20,731 nucleotides of DNA from JBJFGR01 sp051892875 (lineage in GTDB: Bacteria; Pseudomonadota; Gammaproteobacteria; Enterobacterales; Succinivibrionaceae): contig JBJFGR010000027.1 of assembly GCA_051892875.1 (NCBI GenBank), forward strand, positions 1-20,731, written 5' to 3'. The notes under the pieces are model-generated. The model worked only from the letters and a program-made list of their open reading frames with translations. It made no database searches and was not told where the DNA came from. Both the position numbers and the translations under genes were made by a program. Below are positions 8,382 through 16,526 of this stretch, one piece after another (position 1 is the stretch's first letter; each line of letters starts with the position of its first letter).

Positions 8382-8503
8382 GTATGAATCATACATTGAT
8401 TATAATTTATAAAATATTCATATATTAAGTTATATATAATTGAAAATTAATATTTTAAATCTGAAATGTAACAGTTGTCTGTTTATCTTATGAAAAATTT
8501 ATT

Positions 8504-8509
8504 TATAAT
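8504..8509 (+). promoter_or_regulatory. Tentative -10 box upstream of the DUF4124 gene
   Basis: A perfect TATAAT lies 30 bases before the ATG at 8540. The -35 region is poor (GTTTAT at 17 bp spacing). A separate promoter is expected because a terminator precedes this gene, but in DNA this AT-rich a chance match is common. Confidence 0.3.
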
Positions 8510-8539
8510 AAATGAAGTTTTTTATTATATAGGTGTTTT

Positions 8540-9070
8540 ATGAATAAATATTTTTGGTGTGCATTAATTGTTAGTATTGTTTTTAATTATTCATATGCTG
8601 AAGATGTGTATAAATGGGTTGATGGTTTTGGCATTACTCATTATGGAGATGAATCTAAAATGAAAGGTGTTCATTCGAGTGATAAGGTAAAAATAAAAAC
8701 AAATATAGATGTTAAAAAAAATAGTATAGATTATATTCCAGTAGCAGCACAAATTAGACAAAAAGATACTTATTCGAATATTGAATTTAATGTTAATATA
8801 ATATCTCCTATGCCTAATGAAATTATAGATAACAAGGAAGGAAATGTAGAAGTAATAGTTGGTATTAATCCAATACCTCCTGTGGAGTATACTTTAAGAA
8901 TATTTATAGATGATTCCCTTTATGCATCAGCTAATAATTCTACAAAAATTGTAATAAGTAAATTACCAAAAGGTGATCATGAACTTGTTGTTAAATTACA
9001 AAACAAAAATGGCAAAATTTTTGCAACAGTTCCAACTAAATTTACATTAAGAAAATTTAATAATAAATAA
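8540..9070 (+). CDS. DUF4124-domain envelope protein
   Basis: 176 residues. A signal peptide spans about 1-20 (MNKYFW..., ending SYA before EDVYKW), so it is exported. DUF4124 follows: DVYKWVDGFGITHYGDESK (about 22-40), the usual KWVDxxGxTHYSD pattern. The C-terminal part (about 85-170) is strand-rich, with ISPMPNEII, VEVIVGINPIPPVEYTLRIFIDD and LPKGDHELVVKLQNKNG, resembling an Ig/Fn3-like sandwich. Function unknown. From memory, DUF4124 genes are common beside glnA-ntrBC in gammaproteobacteria, which this arrangement repeats. An AGG ribosome site sits a few bases before the ATG. Confidence 0.85.
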   Translation: MNKYFWCALIVSIVFNYSYAEDVYKWVDGFGITHYGDESKMKGVHSSDKVKIKTNIDVKKNSIDYIPVAAQIRQKDTYSNIEFNVNIISPMPNEIIDNKEGNVEVIVGINPIPPVEYTLRIFIDDSLYASANNSTKIVISKLPKGDHELVVKLQNKNGKIFATVPTKFTLRKFNNK

Positions 9071-9075
9071 TTTTA

Positions 9076-9116
9076 TTTTGGTGCAATTTTGTTTTTTTTG
9101 GTGCATAAATGATGCA
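9076..9116 (+). promoter_or_regulatory. Tandem NtrC-type half-sites in front of ntrB
   Basis: Two identical TTTTGGTGCA blocks start at 9076 and 9096, exactly 20 bases apart, and a third near-copy, TGATGCA (9110-9116), overlaps the ntrB start codon. TGGTGCA is one arm of the NtrC dyad, but here all arms point the same way with no opposite arm at the usual 3-base gap. Enteric glnL promoters carry an NtrC autorepression site, so the placement makes sense. The GG of the second copy is also the only candidate ribosome site. Confidence 0.4.
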
Positions 9117-10176
9117 ATATAATGAATTTAATTATATTTTAGACAATATGCTTACATCGGTTATTTTGGTCGATGATAATTTGAATGTTAAATATTCAAA
9201 TTTTGCTACGGAGCAGATTTTTGGTCTTAGTCCCAAAAAAATTTTGCATCATAATTTAAATAAAATTTTTGAATATACAGATTTTGATTTCAAAAGATTA
9301 GTTAATTGTAAATCAAAAGATTTATGTTATACCGATTATGAGGTAACAATAGTTATAGATGCTACGCCTATACTTGTTGATGTAACAGTAACTCCACTTG
9401 TATCAAAAAATATTGCATGTGATATATTGCTTGAAATAAGAAGAATAGAGCAACAAAGAAAAATGAATCATGAGATTCAGCAACATCAACAGCAATTGGC
9501 CGCTAGAGATTTAGTTAGAGGTCTTGCACATGAAATAAAAAACCCTTTAGGTGGTTTAAGAGGTGCTGCCCAACTTTTAGAGCGTCAATTTAAAAATGTT
9601 AATGGTATAGATGAGTATACGTCGGTTATCATTGAACAAGCTGATAGATTGAAAAATTTAGTAGATAGATTGTTAGGTCCTCAAAAAGCAACTTTACATA
9701 CTTATGAAAATATTCATATTGTATTAGAGAAAGTAAGAAAATTGGTACAAATGGATTTACCAAGTAATATTGTGATTTATAGGGATTATGACCCTTCTAT
9801 TCCTAATGTTAAAATGGATTCTGAACAACTAGAACAAGCAATTTTGAATATTGTATATAACTCAGTGCTAGTTTTAAAAGAAAATAATAAATTAGAAGGT
9901 GTAATTACTTTAAGAACAAGAACAGCTTATAGAGTAAGTATACATGGTAATGTTTATAAAACATCTTTGTTAGTTCAGATTATTGATAATGGCCCTGGTA
10001 TACCTCAAGAAATCAAGGAAACGTTATTTTATCCGATGGTTTCTGCAAGAAGAGGTGGTACGGGATTAGGTTTATCAATATCTCAAAATATAATAGATCA
10101 GCATAATGGTAAAATAGAGTGTGTAAGTTGGTCAGGACACACAGAGTTTTCTATATATATTCCACTTAAGGATTAA
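9109..10176 (+). CDS. glnL: Nitrogen-sensing histidine kinase NtrB (NRII)
   Basis: Cytosolic sensor kinase, controlled by PII proteins, that phosphorylates and dephosphorylates NtrC. A PAS domain lies at about 8-115 (ILDNMLTSVILVDDN...). The H-box LVRGLAHEIKNPLGGLRG has the phospho-acceptor H141. The N-box is LNIVYNSV (N251), then DNGPGIP at 293-299, the family segment LFYPMVS, and GTGLGLSIS at 317-325. No membrane segment, as expected. 355 residues versus ~349 in E. coli, aligned end to end from the N-terminal YILDNMLTSVILVDDN, which supports this start. The start codon is ATG ATG with only a weak GGTG site. The stop is two bases from ntrC. Also called ntrB. Confidence 0.97.
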   Translation: MMQYNEFNYILDNMLTSVILVDDNLNVKYSNFATEQIFGLSPKKILHHNLNKIFEYTDFDFKRLVNCKSKDLCYTDYEVTIVIDATPILVDVTVTPLVSKNIACDILLEIRRIEQQRKMNHEIQQHQQQLAARDLVRGLAHEIKNPLGGLRGAAQLLERQFKNVNGIDEYTSVIIEQADRLKNLVDRLLGPQKATLHTYENIHIVLEKVRKLVQMDLPSNIVIYRDYDPSIPNVKMDSEQLEQAILNIVYNSVLVLKENNKLEGVITLRTRTAYRVSIHGNVYKTSLLVQIIDNGPGIPQEIKETLFYPMVSARRGGTGLGLSISQNIIDQHNGKIECVSWSGHTEFSIYIPLKD

Positions 10177-10178
10177 AG

Positions 10179-11621
10179 ATGAAAACAAAAGTTTGGATTG
10201 TAGATGATGATAGTTCAATAAGGTTTGTTTTAGAAAAGGCTTTGAGTCATGAAGGATTTTTATGTACTTCTTTTTCTGAAGCTGAATCTTTATTAGATTC
10301 TATAAAGATTAGTATACCCGATATTATTATATCGGATATAAGAATGCCAGGTATGGACGGTCTTGAAATGCTCAAGGAGGTTCATAAAATAGATGCAAAT
10401 ATCCCTGTTATCATAACAACTGCTCACAGTGATTTAACAAGCGCTGTAAATTCTTATAAAAGTGGCTCTTTTGAATATTTACCAAAACCTTTTGATATAG
10501 ATGAAGCTATAGCAATAGTTAAAAAGGCTGAAACTCAACATTTTGAGTCTCGTATTATTAGAAATAATATAAATAATGACACAAGAAGCCCTGAAATTAT
10601 TGGGGAATCAGTAGCTATGCAAGAGGTATTTCGAGCAATTGGAAGACTTTCAAGATCATCAATAAGTGTATTAATTAATGGTGAATCAGGAACAGGTAAG
10701 GAATTAGTAGCTCATGCATTACACAAGCATAGTGAAAGAAATAATAAACCATTTATAGCTCTTAATATGGCTGCTATACCAAAAGAATTAATAGAGTCTG
10801 AGTTATTTGGTCATGATAAAGGGGCTTTTACAGGGGCAAATGTTTCTAGACAAGGAAGATTTGAGCAAGCGAATGGAGGTACTTTATTTCTTGACGAGAT
10901 AGGCGATATGCCTTTAGAAGTACAGACAAGACTTTTACGTGTATTGTCAAATGGAGAATTTTATAGGGTAGGTGGTCATCAATCAATATCTGTAGACGTT
11001 AGAATTATTGCAGCAACACATCAGAATCTTGAAAAACTAGTTTCTGAAGGAAAGTTTAGAGAAGATTTATTTTATAGATTAAACGTAATAAGAATTCATA
11101 TTCCTGCATTAAGAAAAAGACCTGAAGATATTCCACAGTTAGCAAATAAATTTTTATCAGTTGCTTCCAAAGAATTAAATATAGAACCAAAAATTTTATC
11201 AAGTGAGACAATAGAGTATTTTAAACAATTACCATGGCCTGGTAATGTAAGACAATTGCAAAATGTATGTAAGTGGTTAACAGTTATGGCATCAGGTCAA
11301 GAGGTGTCGGTTTCTGATTTACCAATAGAATTACAAAATATTAATGAGAATGTTAAAGTTATTGATAAGGAAAAAACTATTACAGAGACAGTAAGTGATA
11401 ATACTGAACTTACATGGGAAATATTATTAAAAAAATATGCTGATGATTATTTTAAAAAAGGTGGTGATGGTTTGCTAGATATACTAACGCCAAAGTATGA
11501 AAAGATATTGTTGACTAGTGCTTTAATTTATACTCATGATCACAAACAAGAGGCTGCAAAATTACTAGGATGGGGTAGAAATACTTTAACAAGGAAATTA
11601 AAAGAACTAGGTATTGATTAA
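10179..11621 (+). CDS. glnG: Nitrogen regulator NtrC (NRI), sigma-54 activator
   Basis: Response regulator that, when phosphorylated by NtrB, forms an AAA+ ring and opens sigma-54 promoters such as the one before glnA. Receiver domain 1-120: acidic pocket DDD at 9-11, phospho-acceptor D53, T81 and K103. AAA+ domain: Walker A GESGTGKE at 168-175, sigma-54 contact loop GAFTGA at 215-220, Walker B GGTLFLDE at 233-240, and FREDLFYRLNV. The C-terminal Fis-type helix-turn-helix is KQEAAKLLGWGRNTLTRKLKELG. The length of 480 residues is close to the 469 of E. coli; the linker around 385-410 is slightly longer. Starts two bases after ntrB stops, so co-transcribed with it. All catalytic residues appear present. 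Also called ntrC. Confidence 0.98.
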   Translation: MKTKVWIVDDDSSIRFVLEKALSHEGFLCTSFSEAESLLDSIKISIPDIIISDIRMPGMDGLEMLKEVHKIDANIPVIITTAHSDLTSAVNSYKSGSFEYLPKPFDIDEAIAIVKKAETQHFESRIIRNNINNDTRSPEIIGESVAMQEVFRAIGRLSRSSISVLINGESGTGKELVAHALHKHSERNNKPFIALNMAAIPKELIESELFGHDKGAFTGANVSRQGRFEQANGGTLFLDEIGDMPLEVQTRLLRVLSNGEFYRVGGHQSISVDVRIIAATHQNLEKLVSEGKFREDLFYRLNVIRIHIPALRKRPEDIPQLANKFLSVASKELNIEPKILSSETIEYFKQLPWPGNVRQLQNVCKWLTVMASGQEVSVSDLPIELQNINENVKVIDKEKTITETVSDNTELTWEILLKKYADDYFKKGGDGLLDILTPKYEKILLTSALIYTHDHKQEAAKLLGWGRNTLTRKLKELGID

Positions 11622-11633
11622 GATTGGCCTTTG

Positions 11634-11661
11634 ATATACCATATATTTTTATATGGTATAT
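11634..11661 (+). repeat. Perfect 12-bp inverted repeat between ntrC and the next gene
   Basis: ATATACCATATA (11634-11645), loop TTTT, then TATATGGTATAT (11650-11661), starting 12 bases after the ntrC stop. A further GGTATAT at 11664-11670 repeats the right arm at a 9-base offset. No T-run follows, so it is not a standard terminator. It could be a processing or stability hairpin or a repressor operator just before the ATG at 11673. Confidence 0.75.
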
Positions 11662-11672
11662 GTGGTATATTT

Positions 11673-11882
11673 ATGAAGATTATTATTTCTAGTCCTTTAT
11701 GGACGAAAGTATGCTATGCGATAGGTATAGCGTTAATGGCAATAGGAATATTTTGTCACTTCAGTGATTTTAAGATAGTTCCAAGTCAATACATGGCATT
11801 TTTTTTAATAGGTGGGGTTATTTTTATAATTCCTTATCAATTTTTTTATTTGAAAGAAATATTAAAATATAGGCCAAAATGA
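11673..11882 (+). CDS. Small two-helix membrane protein of unknown function
   Basis: 69 residues from the ATG at 11673 (MKIIISSPLWTK...). An upstream in-frame TTG at 11631 would have to read through the hairpin, so I do not use it. Two hydrophobic segments are visible: about 13-30 (VCYAIGIALMAIGIFCHF) and 41-60 (MAFFLIGGVIFIIPYQFFYL). They are joined by a short polar loop and followed by the basic tail KEILKYRPK, which suggests both ends are cytoplasmic. No family recognised and no clear ribosome site. The clean transmembrane pattern and position between ntrC and the DUF3334 gene favour a real gene. Confidence 0.55.
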   Translation: MKIIISSPLWTKVCYAIGIALMAIGIFCHFSDFKIVPSQYMAFFLIGGVIFIIPYQFFYLKEILKYRPK

Positions 11883-11950
11883 TTAAACCCTCACTGATTT
11901 TATGTTTATTTTCTGTTAGACTTCTAACACTACTGATTTATTTTTAAAAG

Positions 11951-12661
11951 ATGATAGCCATGGGTTTACACAAAGACAAAGAAATTGAATCAACTGATGC
12001 AATATCAACAAGATATTTTTTGTTGAAATTATGTTATTCTGTTACTTCTGTTTTATCTGAAGCGACTAAACACGAAGTAAATTTTTCACCCTTAGTTCAG
12101 AGAATAAGCAAAACTTGTTTAAAACCAGATATTGGTTGTTTTGTATTGTTTGATGGTGCTTTTTCAGGGTTAGTTGTAATTAATTTTACAGCAGCTGCAG
12201 CGATGGAAGTTTACTCAAATTATTTAATAAATATGGGTATGCCTAAAGAAGAATTAACTACAGTTTATACATCTGATGAAGTTGGTAACGTAATGGGAGA
12301 GTTAATGAACCAAATATTAGGTGATTTTACATCAAAAGTCAGTCAAGAACTTCATTCGTCAATAACTCAAAGTCAACCAAAAATGTTAACATTAAATAAA
12401 CAAGTTCGTATAAGTGTTAATGCGAATTTAGATAGACCTGTCGCCCACAGAGTATCTTTTTATACTGAAAATAATAATATATTTTATATGGAATTAGCTA
12501 TGGATAAAACACATTTTGTTCAAATTGATGAATTTATTCCTAATCGCGATATTAATCCAGATAAAATAATTGAAGAAGTAAAAACAAAAAATAAAGATAA
12601 AAAAGAGGAAAATATATCATCATCAGAGGCTGATGATTTATTAGCTTCTCTTGGCTTATAG
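11951..12661 (+). CDS. DUF3334-type protein with CheX/CheC-like phosphatase signature
   Basis: 236 residues, soluble, no signal peptide. I recognise the DUF3334 family by phrases such as KTCLKPDIGCFVLFDGAFSGLVVINF (53-79) and FYTENNNIFYMELAMDKTHF. Residues 109-143 read DEVGNVMGELMN...P, with E117, N120 and P143 giving exactly E-x2-N-x22-P. That is the active-site signature of CheC/CheX/FliY response-regulator phosphatases, though the residue four before E117 is Asn rather than the usual Asp/Ser. A charged, probably disordered linker (about 198-225) precedes a short hydrophobic tail, DDLLASLGL. No chemotaxis genes are nearby; the closest response regulator is NtrC. The start could also be the ATG at 11960. 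Followed 11 bases later by engB. Confidence 0.75.
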   Translation: MIAMGLHKDKEIESTDAISTRYFLLKLCYSVTSVLSEATKHEVNFSPLVQRISKTCLKPDIGCFVLFDGAFSGLVVINFTAAAAMEVYSNYLINMGMPKEELTTVYTSDEVGNVMGELMNQILGDFTSKVSQELHSSITQSQPKMLTLNKQVRISVNANLDRPVAHRVSFYTENNNIFYMELAMDKTHFVQIDEFIPNRDINPDKIIEEVKTKNKDKKEENISSSEADDLLASLGL

Positions 12662-12672
12662 TAAGATTATTT

Positions 12673-13368
12673 ATGGAAAAAATAAATTTTAATAAAACTT
12701 TTTTTGTAACAAGTGCTCCTGATATGTCTAAATTACCAGATGATATAGGTATTGAAATAGCATTTGTTGGTAGATCTAATGCAGGAAAATCTTCAGCATT
12801 AAATATAATAACAAATAAGAAAAATTTAGCAAAAACAAGTAAGACCCCTGGTAGAACTCAATTAATTAATGTTTTTAATGTTATTGATGATAAAAGAATA
12901 ATAGATCTTCCTGGATATGGTTATGCTGCTGTTCCGTTACAAGTTAAGAAAAAGTGGCAAAAGGCACTTACTGAATATTTACAACATAGAAAATCTTTAA
13001 AAGCAATTGTTGTTTTAATGGATATTCGTCATCCATTAAAAGATCTTGATAGACAAATTTTAACGTGGGCGGCATTATCAAATTTGCAAGTTCTTATATT
13101 GTTAACAAAATCAGATAAATTAAAGAAACAGTATGTAAAAAATGCTTTAATAGGTGTAAAAAAAGATTTAATTGAATTTGGTTGTAATTATGATATTTTA
13201 CCGTTTTCATCAGTAGATAGAACAGGCGTAGAAGAAGCTAAGGATATTTTAAGTAATTATTTTAATTGCTTGCATTCAATAGCTTCTAATGTTTCATGTG
13301 AAACGTTAGAAGAAGAAAAGAATTTTGTTTTTGATGAAGAAGCGTGGCAAAAAAATATGGATAAATAA
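12673..13368 (+). CDS. engB: Ribosome-biogenesis GTPase EngB/YihA
   Basis: Essential small GTPase in late 50S assembly (YsxC in Bacillus). Motifs: G1 GRSNAGKSS at 33-41, the switch TSKTPGRTQ at 55-63, G3 DLPGYGYA at 78-85, and G4 LTKSDK near residue 145, then SSVDRTG as G5. 231 residues against ~210 in E. coli; the extra length is an acidic tail (CETLEEEKNFVFDEEAW). The stop shares its last A with the gmk start (TAATG), so translation is coupled to gmk. Confidence 0.96.
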   Translation: MEKINFNKTFFVTSAPDMSKLPDDIGIEIAFVGRSNAGKSSALNIITNKKNLAKTSKTPGRTQLINVFNVIDDKRIIDLPGYGYAAVPLQVKKKWQKALTEYLQHRKSLKAIVVLMDIRHPLKDLDRQILTWAALSNLQVLILLTKSDKLKKQYVKNALIGVKKDLIEFGCNYDILPFSSVDRTGVEEAKDILSNYFNCLHSIASNVSCETLEEEKNFVFDEEAWQKNMDK

Positions 13369-13991
13369 TGATGCAAAAGGGTACTTTGTTTATAATATCT
13401 TCTCCTAGTGGAGCTGGAAAATCAAGTTTAATTAGATCGTTACTGAGTAAATATAACTCAGATGGAAAGATGTATGTTTCCATTTCTCATACAACAAGAT
13501 CTATGCGACCAGGTGAGCAAGATGGTGTTGATTACCATTTTATATCAGAAGAAGAATTTAAAAAAATGGTTGAAAAAGATTCTTTTTATGAATGGGCGGG
13601 TGTATTTGGAAAATATTATGGTACTTCTAAATATTGTATTCAAGAAAAATTAAATAATGGTGTTGATGTTTTTTTAGATATTGATTGGCAAGGTGCTCGT
13701 CAAATAAGAAAACAAGAAAAAAATGTTAAATCGATTTTTATATTACCACCAAGTTTGGAAGAACTAGAAAGAAGGTTGTATACAAGAAATCAAGATTCAA
13801 AAGAAGTTATAGAAATGAGAATGTCAAAAGCAAAAAGCGAAATGTCTCATTATGATGAATATGATTATTGCATTATTAATGACAACTTTGATGAAAGTTT
13901 GGAAGCGTTAAGAGCTATAGTTGTTTCAACAAGATATAAACTACAATATCAAAAAGATAAAAATAATGATATAATATCCAAATTGCTCTAA
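13368..13991 (+). CDS. gmk: Guanylate kinase
   Basis: Converts GMP and ATP to GDP and ADP, feeding GTP, dGTP and ppGpp pools. The P-loop SSPSGAGKSSL is at 11-21, followed by the GMP-binding segment SHTTRSMRPGEQDGVDYHF (39-57), the lid EWAGVFGKYYGT, and DIDWQGARQIR. 207 residues, identical in length to the E. coli enzyme. Two ATGs in a row at 13368 and 13371 are both possible starts. It overlaps engB by one base and is followed by rpoZ 27 bases on, matching the conserved gmk-rpoZ-spoT order. Confidence 0.97.
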   Translation: MMQKGTLFIISSPSGAGKSSLIRSLLSKYNSDGKMYVSISHTTRSMRPGEQDGVDYHFISEEEFKKMVEKDSFYEWAGVFGKYYGTSKYCIQEKLNNGVDVFLDIDWQGARQIRKQEKNVKSIFILPPSLEELERRLYTRNQDSKEVIEMRMSKAKSEMSHYDEYDYCIINDNFDESLEALRAIVVSTRYKLQYQKDKNNDIISKLL

Positions 13992-14018
13992 TAATTTATG
14001 TTTATTTAAGGGGTTTAT

Positions 14019-14309
14019 ATGGCTCGTGTTACTGTTGAAGATGCGGTTAGACAAGTTGGCAATCGTTTTGATTTAGTTTTAATAGCTGCGCGTCGTGCAA
14101 GGCAGATATCTGCAGGAAATCCTACATTAGTTGAAATAGAAAATGATAAAGCAACGGTAATAGCTTTAAGAGAAATTGAAGAAGGGTTTATTTCTGAAGA
14201 ATTTATGGATAAGCAAGATCAGAAAGATAGATTAAGAAATTCAGATACGTTTAACGATATTGCAGATACATCTCTTCCTATCTTGGATGATATGTCTTTG
14301 TTTGAGTAA
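14019..14309 (+). CDS. rpoZ: RNA polymerase omega subunit
   Basis: Smallest RNA polymerase subunit; binds beta-prime and helps form ppGpp site 1. The sequence MARVTVEDAVRQVGNRFDLVLIAARRARQI is near-identical to the enterobacterial N-terminus, then NDKATVIALREIEEG. 96 residues against 91 in E. coli, with a variable C-terminal tail. A good AAGGGG ribosome site precedes the ATG. A terminator hairpin follows directly. Confidence 0.97.
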   Translation: MARVTVEDAVRQVGNRFDLVLIAARRARQISAGNPTLVEIENDKATVIALREIEEGFISEEFMDKQDQKDRLRNSDTFNDIADTSLPILDDMSLFE

Positions 14310-14313
14310 TATT

Positions 14314-14340
14314 ATAAAAGTAGCTGAAAGCTACTTTTAT
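14314..14340 (+). terminator. Hairpin terminator between rpoZ and spoT
   Basis: 12-bp perfect stem ATAAAAGTAGCT / AGCTACTTTTAT with loop GAA, beginning 5 bases after the rpoZ stop. The T-run TTTT lies in the right arm, with GCTTTT shortly after. It probably ends or attenuates the engB-gmk-rpoZ transcript, leaving spoT dependent on read-through or its own promoter. Confidence 0.75.
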
Positions 14341-14384
14341 GCTTTTAATTACTTGTTACCAACATTTCTGTTGACAATTTATAG

Positions 14385-16526
14385 GTGAAGGTTTTGTTAT
14401 TAAGTTTATTTGATGATTTAAAAAAAATTTTACAGACCTACTTACTTCCAGAACAAATTGGCAAAATCGAATCAGCATATCAATGTGCTAAGAATGCACA
14501 CGAAGGTCAAGCTAGATCTAGTGGTGAACCTTATATAACGCATCCCATTGCTGTTGCTATCATATTAGCGAATATGAAGATGGATTATGAAACAATAATG
14601 GCAGCTTTGTTACATGATGTGGTGGAAGATACTCCGATATCAGAAGTTCAAATTGAACAATTATTTGGTAGTACGGTTTGTAAATTAGTGATAGGTGTAA
14701 CAAAACTTGATAAATTGCAATTTAGAGATCACAAAGAAGCTCAAGCTGAAAATTTTAGAAAAATGATTATGGCTATGACAAGCGATGTCAGAGTCATTTT
14801 AATAAAATTAGCTGATAGAACTCATAATATGAGAACTATAGGAGCGTTAAGACCTGATAAAAGAAGAAGAATTGCAAAAGAAACTTTAGAAATTTTTGCA
14901 CCAATAGCTAATAGATTAGGGATTAATAGTATAAAAAGTGAATTACAAGAACTAGGTTTAGAAGCTTTGTATCCCATGAGATATAGAGTTTTAAAAGAAG
15001 CTATAAAAAGAGCTAGAAATAATAGAAAAGAAATAATATCTTCAATAATTGAAGATATAAAAGGGAGATTAGATGAAACAGATATTGTTTATGAAGTTTT
15101 AGGAAGAGAAAAGAATATATATTCAATTTATCAAAAAATGGTAAAGAAGGATATTCAGTTTCATGAAATAATGGATGTTTATGGTTTTAGAATCATTGTT
15201 GATAATGTAGATACTTGTTATCGAGTATTAGGTCAGATGCATAATCTGTTTAAACCAAGACCAGGTTCTTTTAAAGATTACATAGCTATTCCAAAAATTA
15301 ATGGATATCAATCGTTACACACATCATTGATAGGTCCTCACGGGGTGCCTATTGAAATACAAATAAGAACCAAAGACATGGATGAAACCGCGAAACGTGG
15401 TATTGCGGCTCATTGGTTTTATAAGTTAAATGGATCAGAAATAGCGAATTCTTCTACACAAATACATACTCAGAGATGGTTAAATAGTTTGTTAGAACTT
15501 CAACAGAGTGCTAGTAATTCTTTTGAATTTATAGAAAGTGTAAAGACAGATTTATTCCCTGATGAAATCTATGTTTTTACTCCAGAAGGAAAAATTTTTG
15601 AATTACCTACAGGGGCAACACCTGTTGATTTTGCTTATGCTGTTCATAGTGATATTGGTCAGCATTGTATTGGTGCAAGGGTAGATCATCATCCTTATCC
15701 ATTGAATAGATCCTTAAAGTCTGGTCAAAGTGTAGAAATAGTTATATCTCCAAACGCCCAACCAAATGCATTGTGGTTAGATAGTGTTGTAACCTCAAAA
15801 GCTAGAACGAAAATAAGACAATTTTTAAAAAGTTTGAGAATAGAAGAGTGTCAATTATTAGGTAAAAGACTTTTAAAGAAAGCATTAGGAAGTACAAAAT
15901 TAGAAGATATATCAGAAGAAAAAGTTAATGAAGTATTAGTATGCTTTAATAAAGCCTCATTAGAGGATTTATACGTTGACATTGCTTTGGGTAATTTATT
16001 TACAGTTATTGTTGCAAATAAATTACTTGGTAAAAGTATGGAAAATCTCCAAAAAGGTTCCTCTTCTTCTAATTTATTACCGTCATCTATTATAGGAACA
16101 GGGGGGTTAAGTTATGTGTTTGCAAATTGTTGTAGACCTATTCCAGGTGATAGGATTATTGCACATATTAACCCAGGAAAAGGTTTAGTTATTCATACAA
16201 TTTCCTGCTCAAATATAAAATCTAAAGATTTAGATAAAGACAAATTCTTAAATGTAACTTGGGATTATACCAATGCTTGTAATGAAGTTTTTGAAGCTGG
16301 ATTGCGATTAGAGATAATAAATCATCAAGGTATATTAGGTGAAATAAGTAATGCTGTATCTTTATCAAGTGCTAACATAGATGCAATAACATCAGAAGAA
16401 AAAGAAGGTAAAATTTATATTTTAAATTTGGTGGTAACCGTTAGAGATAGAATACATTTAGCGGATATTATAAGAAAAATTAAAAATGTTTCTAATGTTA
16501 TACGCGTTATAAGAAAAAGATCATAG
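14385..16526 (+). CDS. spoT: Bifunctional (p)ppGpp synthetase/hydrolase SpoT
   Basis: Makes and degrades (p)ppGpp, the stringent-response signal. The N-terminal HD hydrolase is intact: H53, HDVVEDT with H77/D78, and LADRTHNMRT. The synthetase domain has GREKNIYSIYQKM from residue 240, YGFRIIVDN, KDYIAIPKINGYQSLHTS and VPIEIQIRTKDMD. The TGS domain follows near 395-455 (FTPEGKIFELPTGATPVDFAYAVH), then the zinc-finger-like ANCCRPIPGD at 580-589 and an ACT domain at the end. It aligns with E. coli SpoT end to end (713 vs 702 aa). The GTG at 14385 is used because the family N-terminus aligns a few residues later (LFDDLKKILQTYL); a TTG at 14394 is possible. Ribosome site weak. Confidence 0.97.
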   Translation: MKVLLLSLFDDLKKILQTYLLPEQIGKIESAYQCAKNAHEGQARSSGEPYITHPIAVAIILANMKMDYETIMAALLHDVVEDTPISEVQIEQLFGSTVCKLVIGVTKLDKLQFRDHKEAQAENFRKMIMAMTSDVRVILIKLADRTHNMRTIGALRPDKRRRIAKETLEIFAPIANRLGINSIKSELQELGLEALYPMRYRVLKEAIKRARNNRKEIISSIIEDIKGRLDETDIVYEVLGREKNIYSIYQKMVKKDIQFHEIMDVYGFRIIVDNVDTCYRVLGQMHNLFKPRPGSFKDYIAIPKINGYQSLHTSLIGPHGVPIEIQIRTKDMDETAKRGIAAHWFYKLNGSEIANSSTQIHTQRWLNSLLELQQSASNSFEFIESVKTDLFPDEIYVFTPEGKIFELPTGATPVDFAYAVHSDIGQHCIGARVDHHPYPLNRSLKSGQSVEIVISPNAQPNALWLDSVVTSKARTKIRQFLKSLRIEECQLLGKRLLKKALGSTKLEDISEEKVNEVLVCFNKASLEDLYVDIALGNLFTVIVANKLLGKSMENLQKGSSSSNLLPSSIIGTGGLSYVFANCCRPIPGDRIIAHINPGKGLVIHTISCSNIKSKDLDKDKFLNVTWDYTNACNEVFEAGLRLEIINHQGILGEISNAVSLSSANIDAITSEEKEGKIYILNLVVTVRDRIHLADIIRKIKNVSNVIRVIRKRS

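Noticed and set aside
11892..11940. Two ACTGATTT copies and a GTTAG-ACTT-CTAAC mini-hairpin between the small membrane protein and the DUF3334 gene.
   Set aside because: Too short and too common in AT-rich DNA to assign a role.
14371..14376. Perfect TTGACA before spoT as a possible -35 box.
   Set aside because: The -10 at 17 bp spacing would be TTGTTA inside the coding frame, downstream of the GTG start, so the pair is not convincing.
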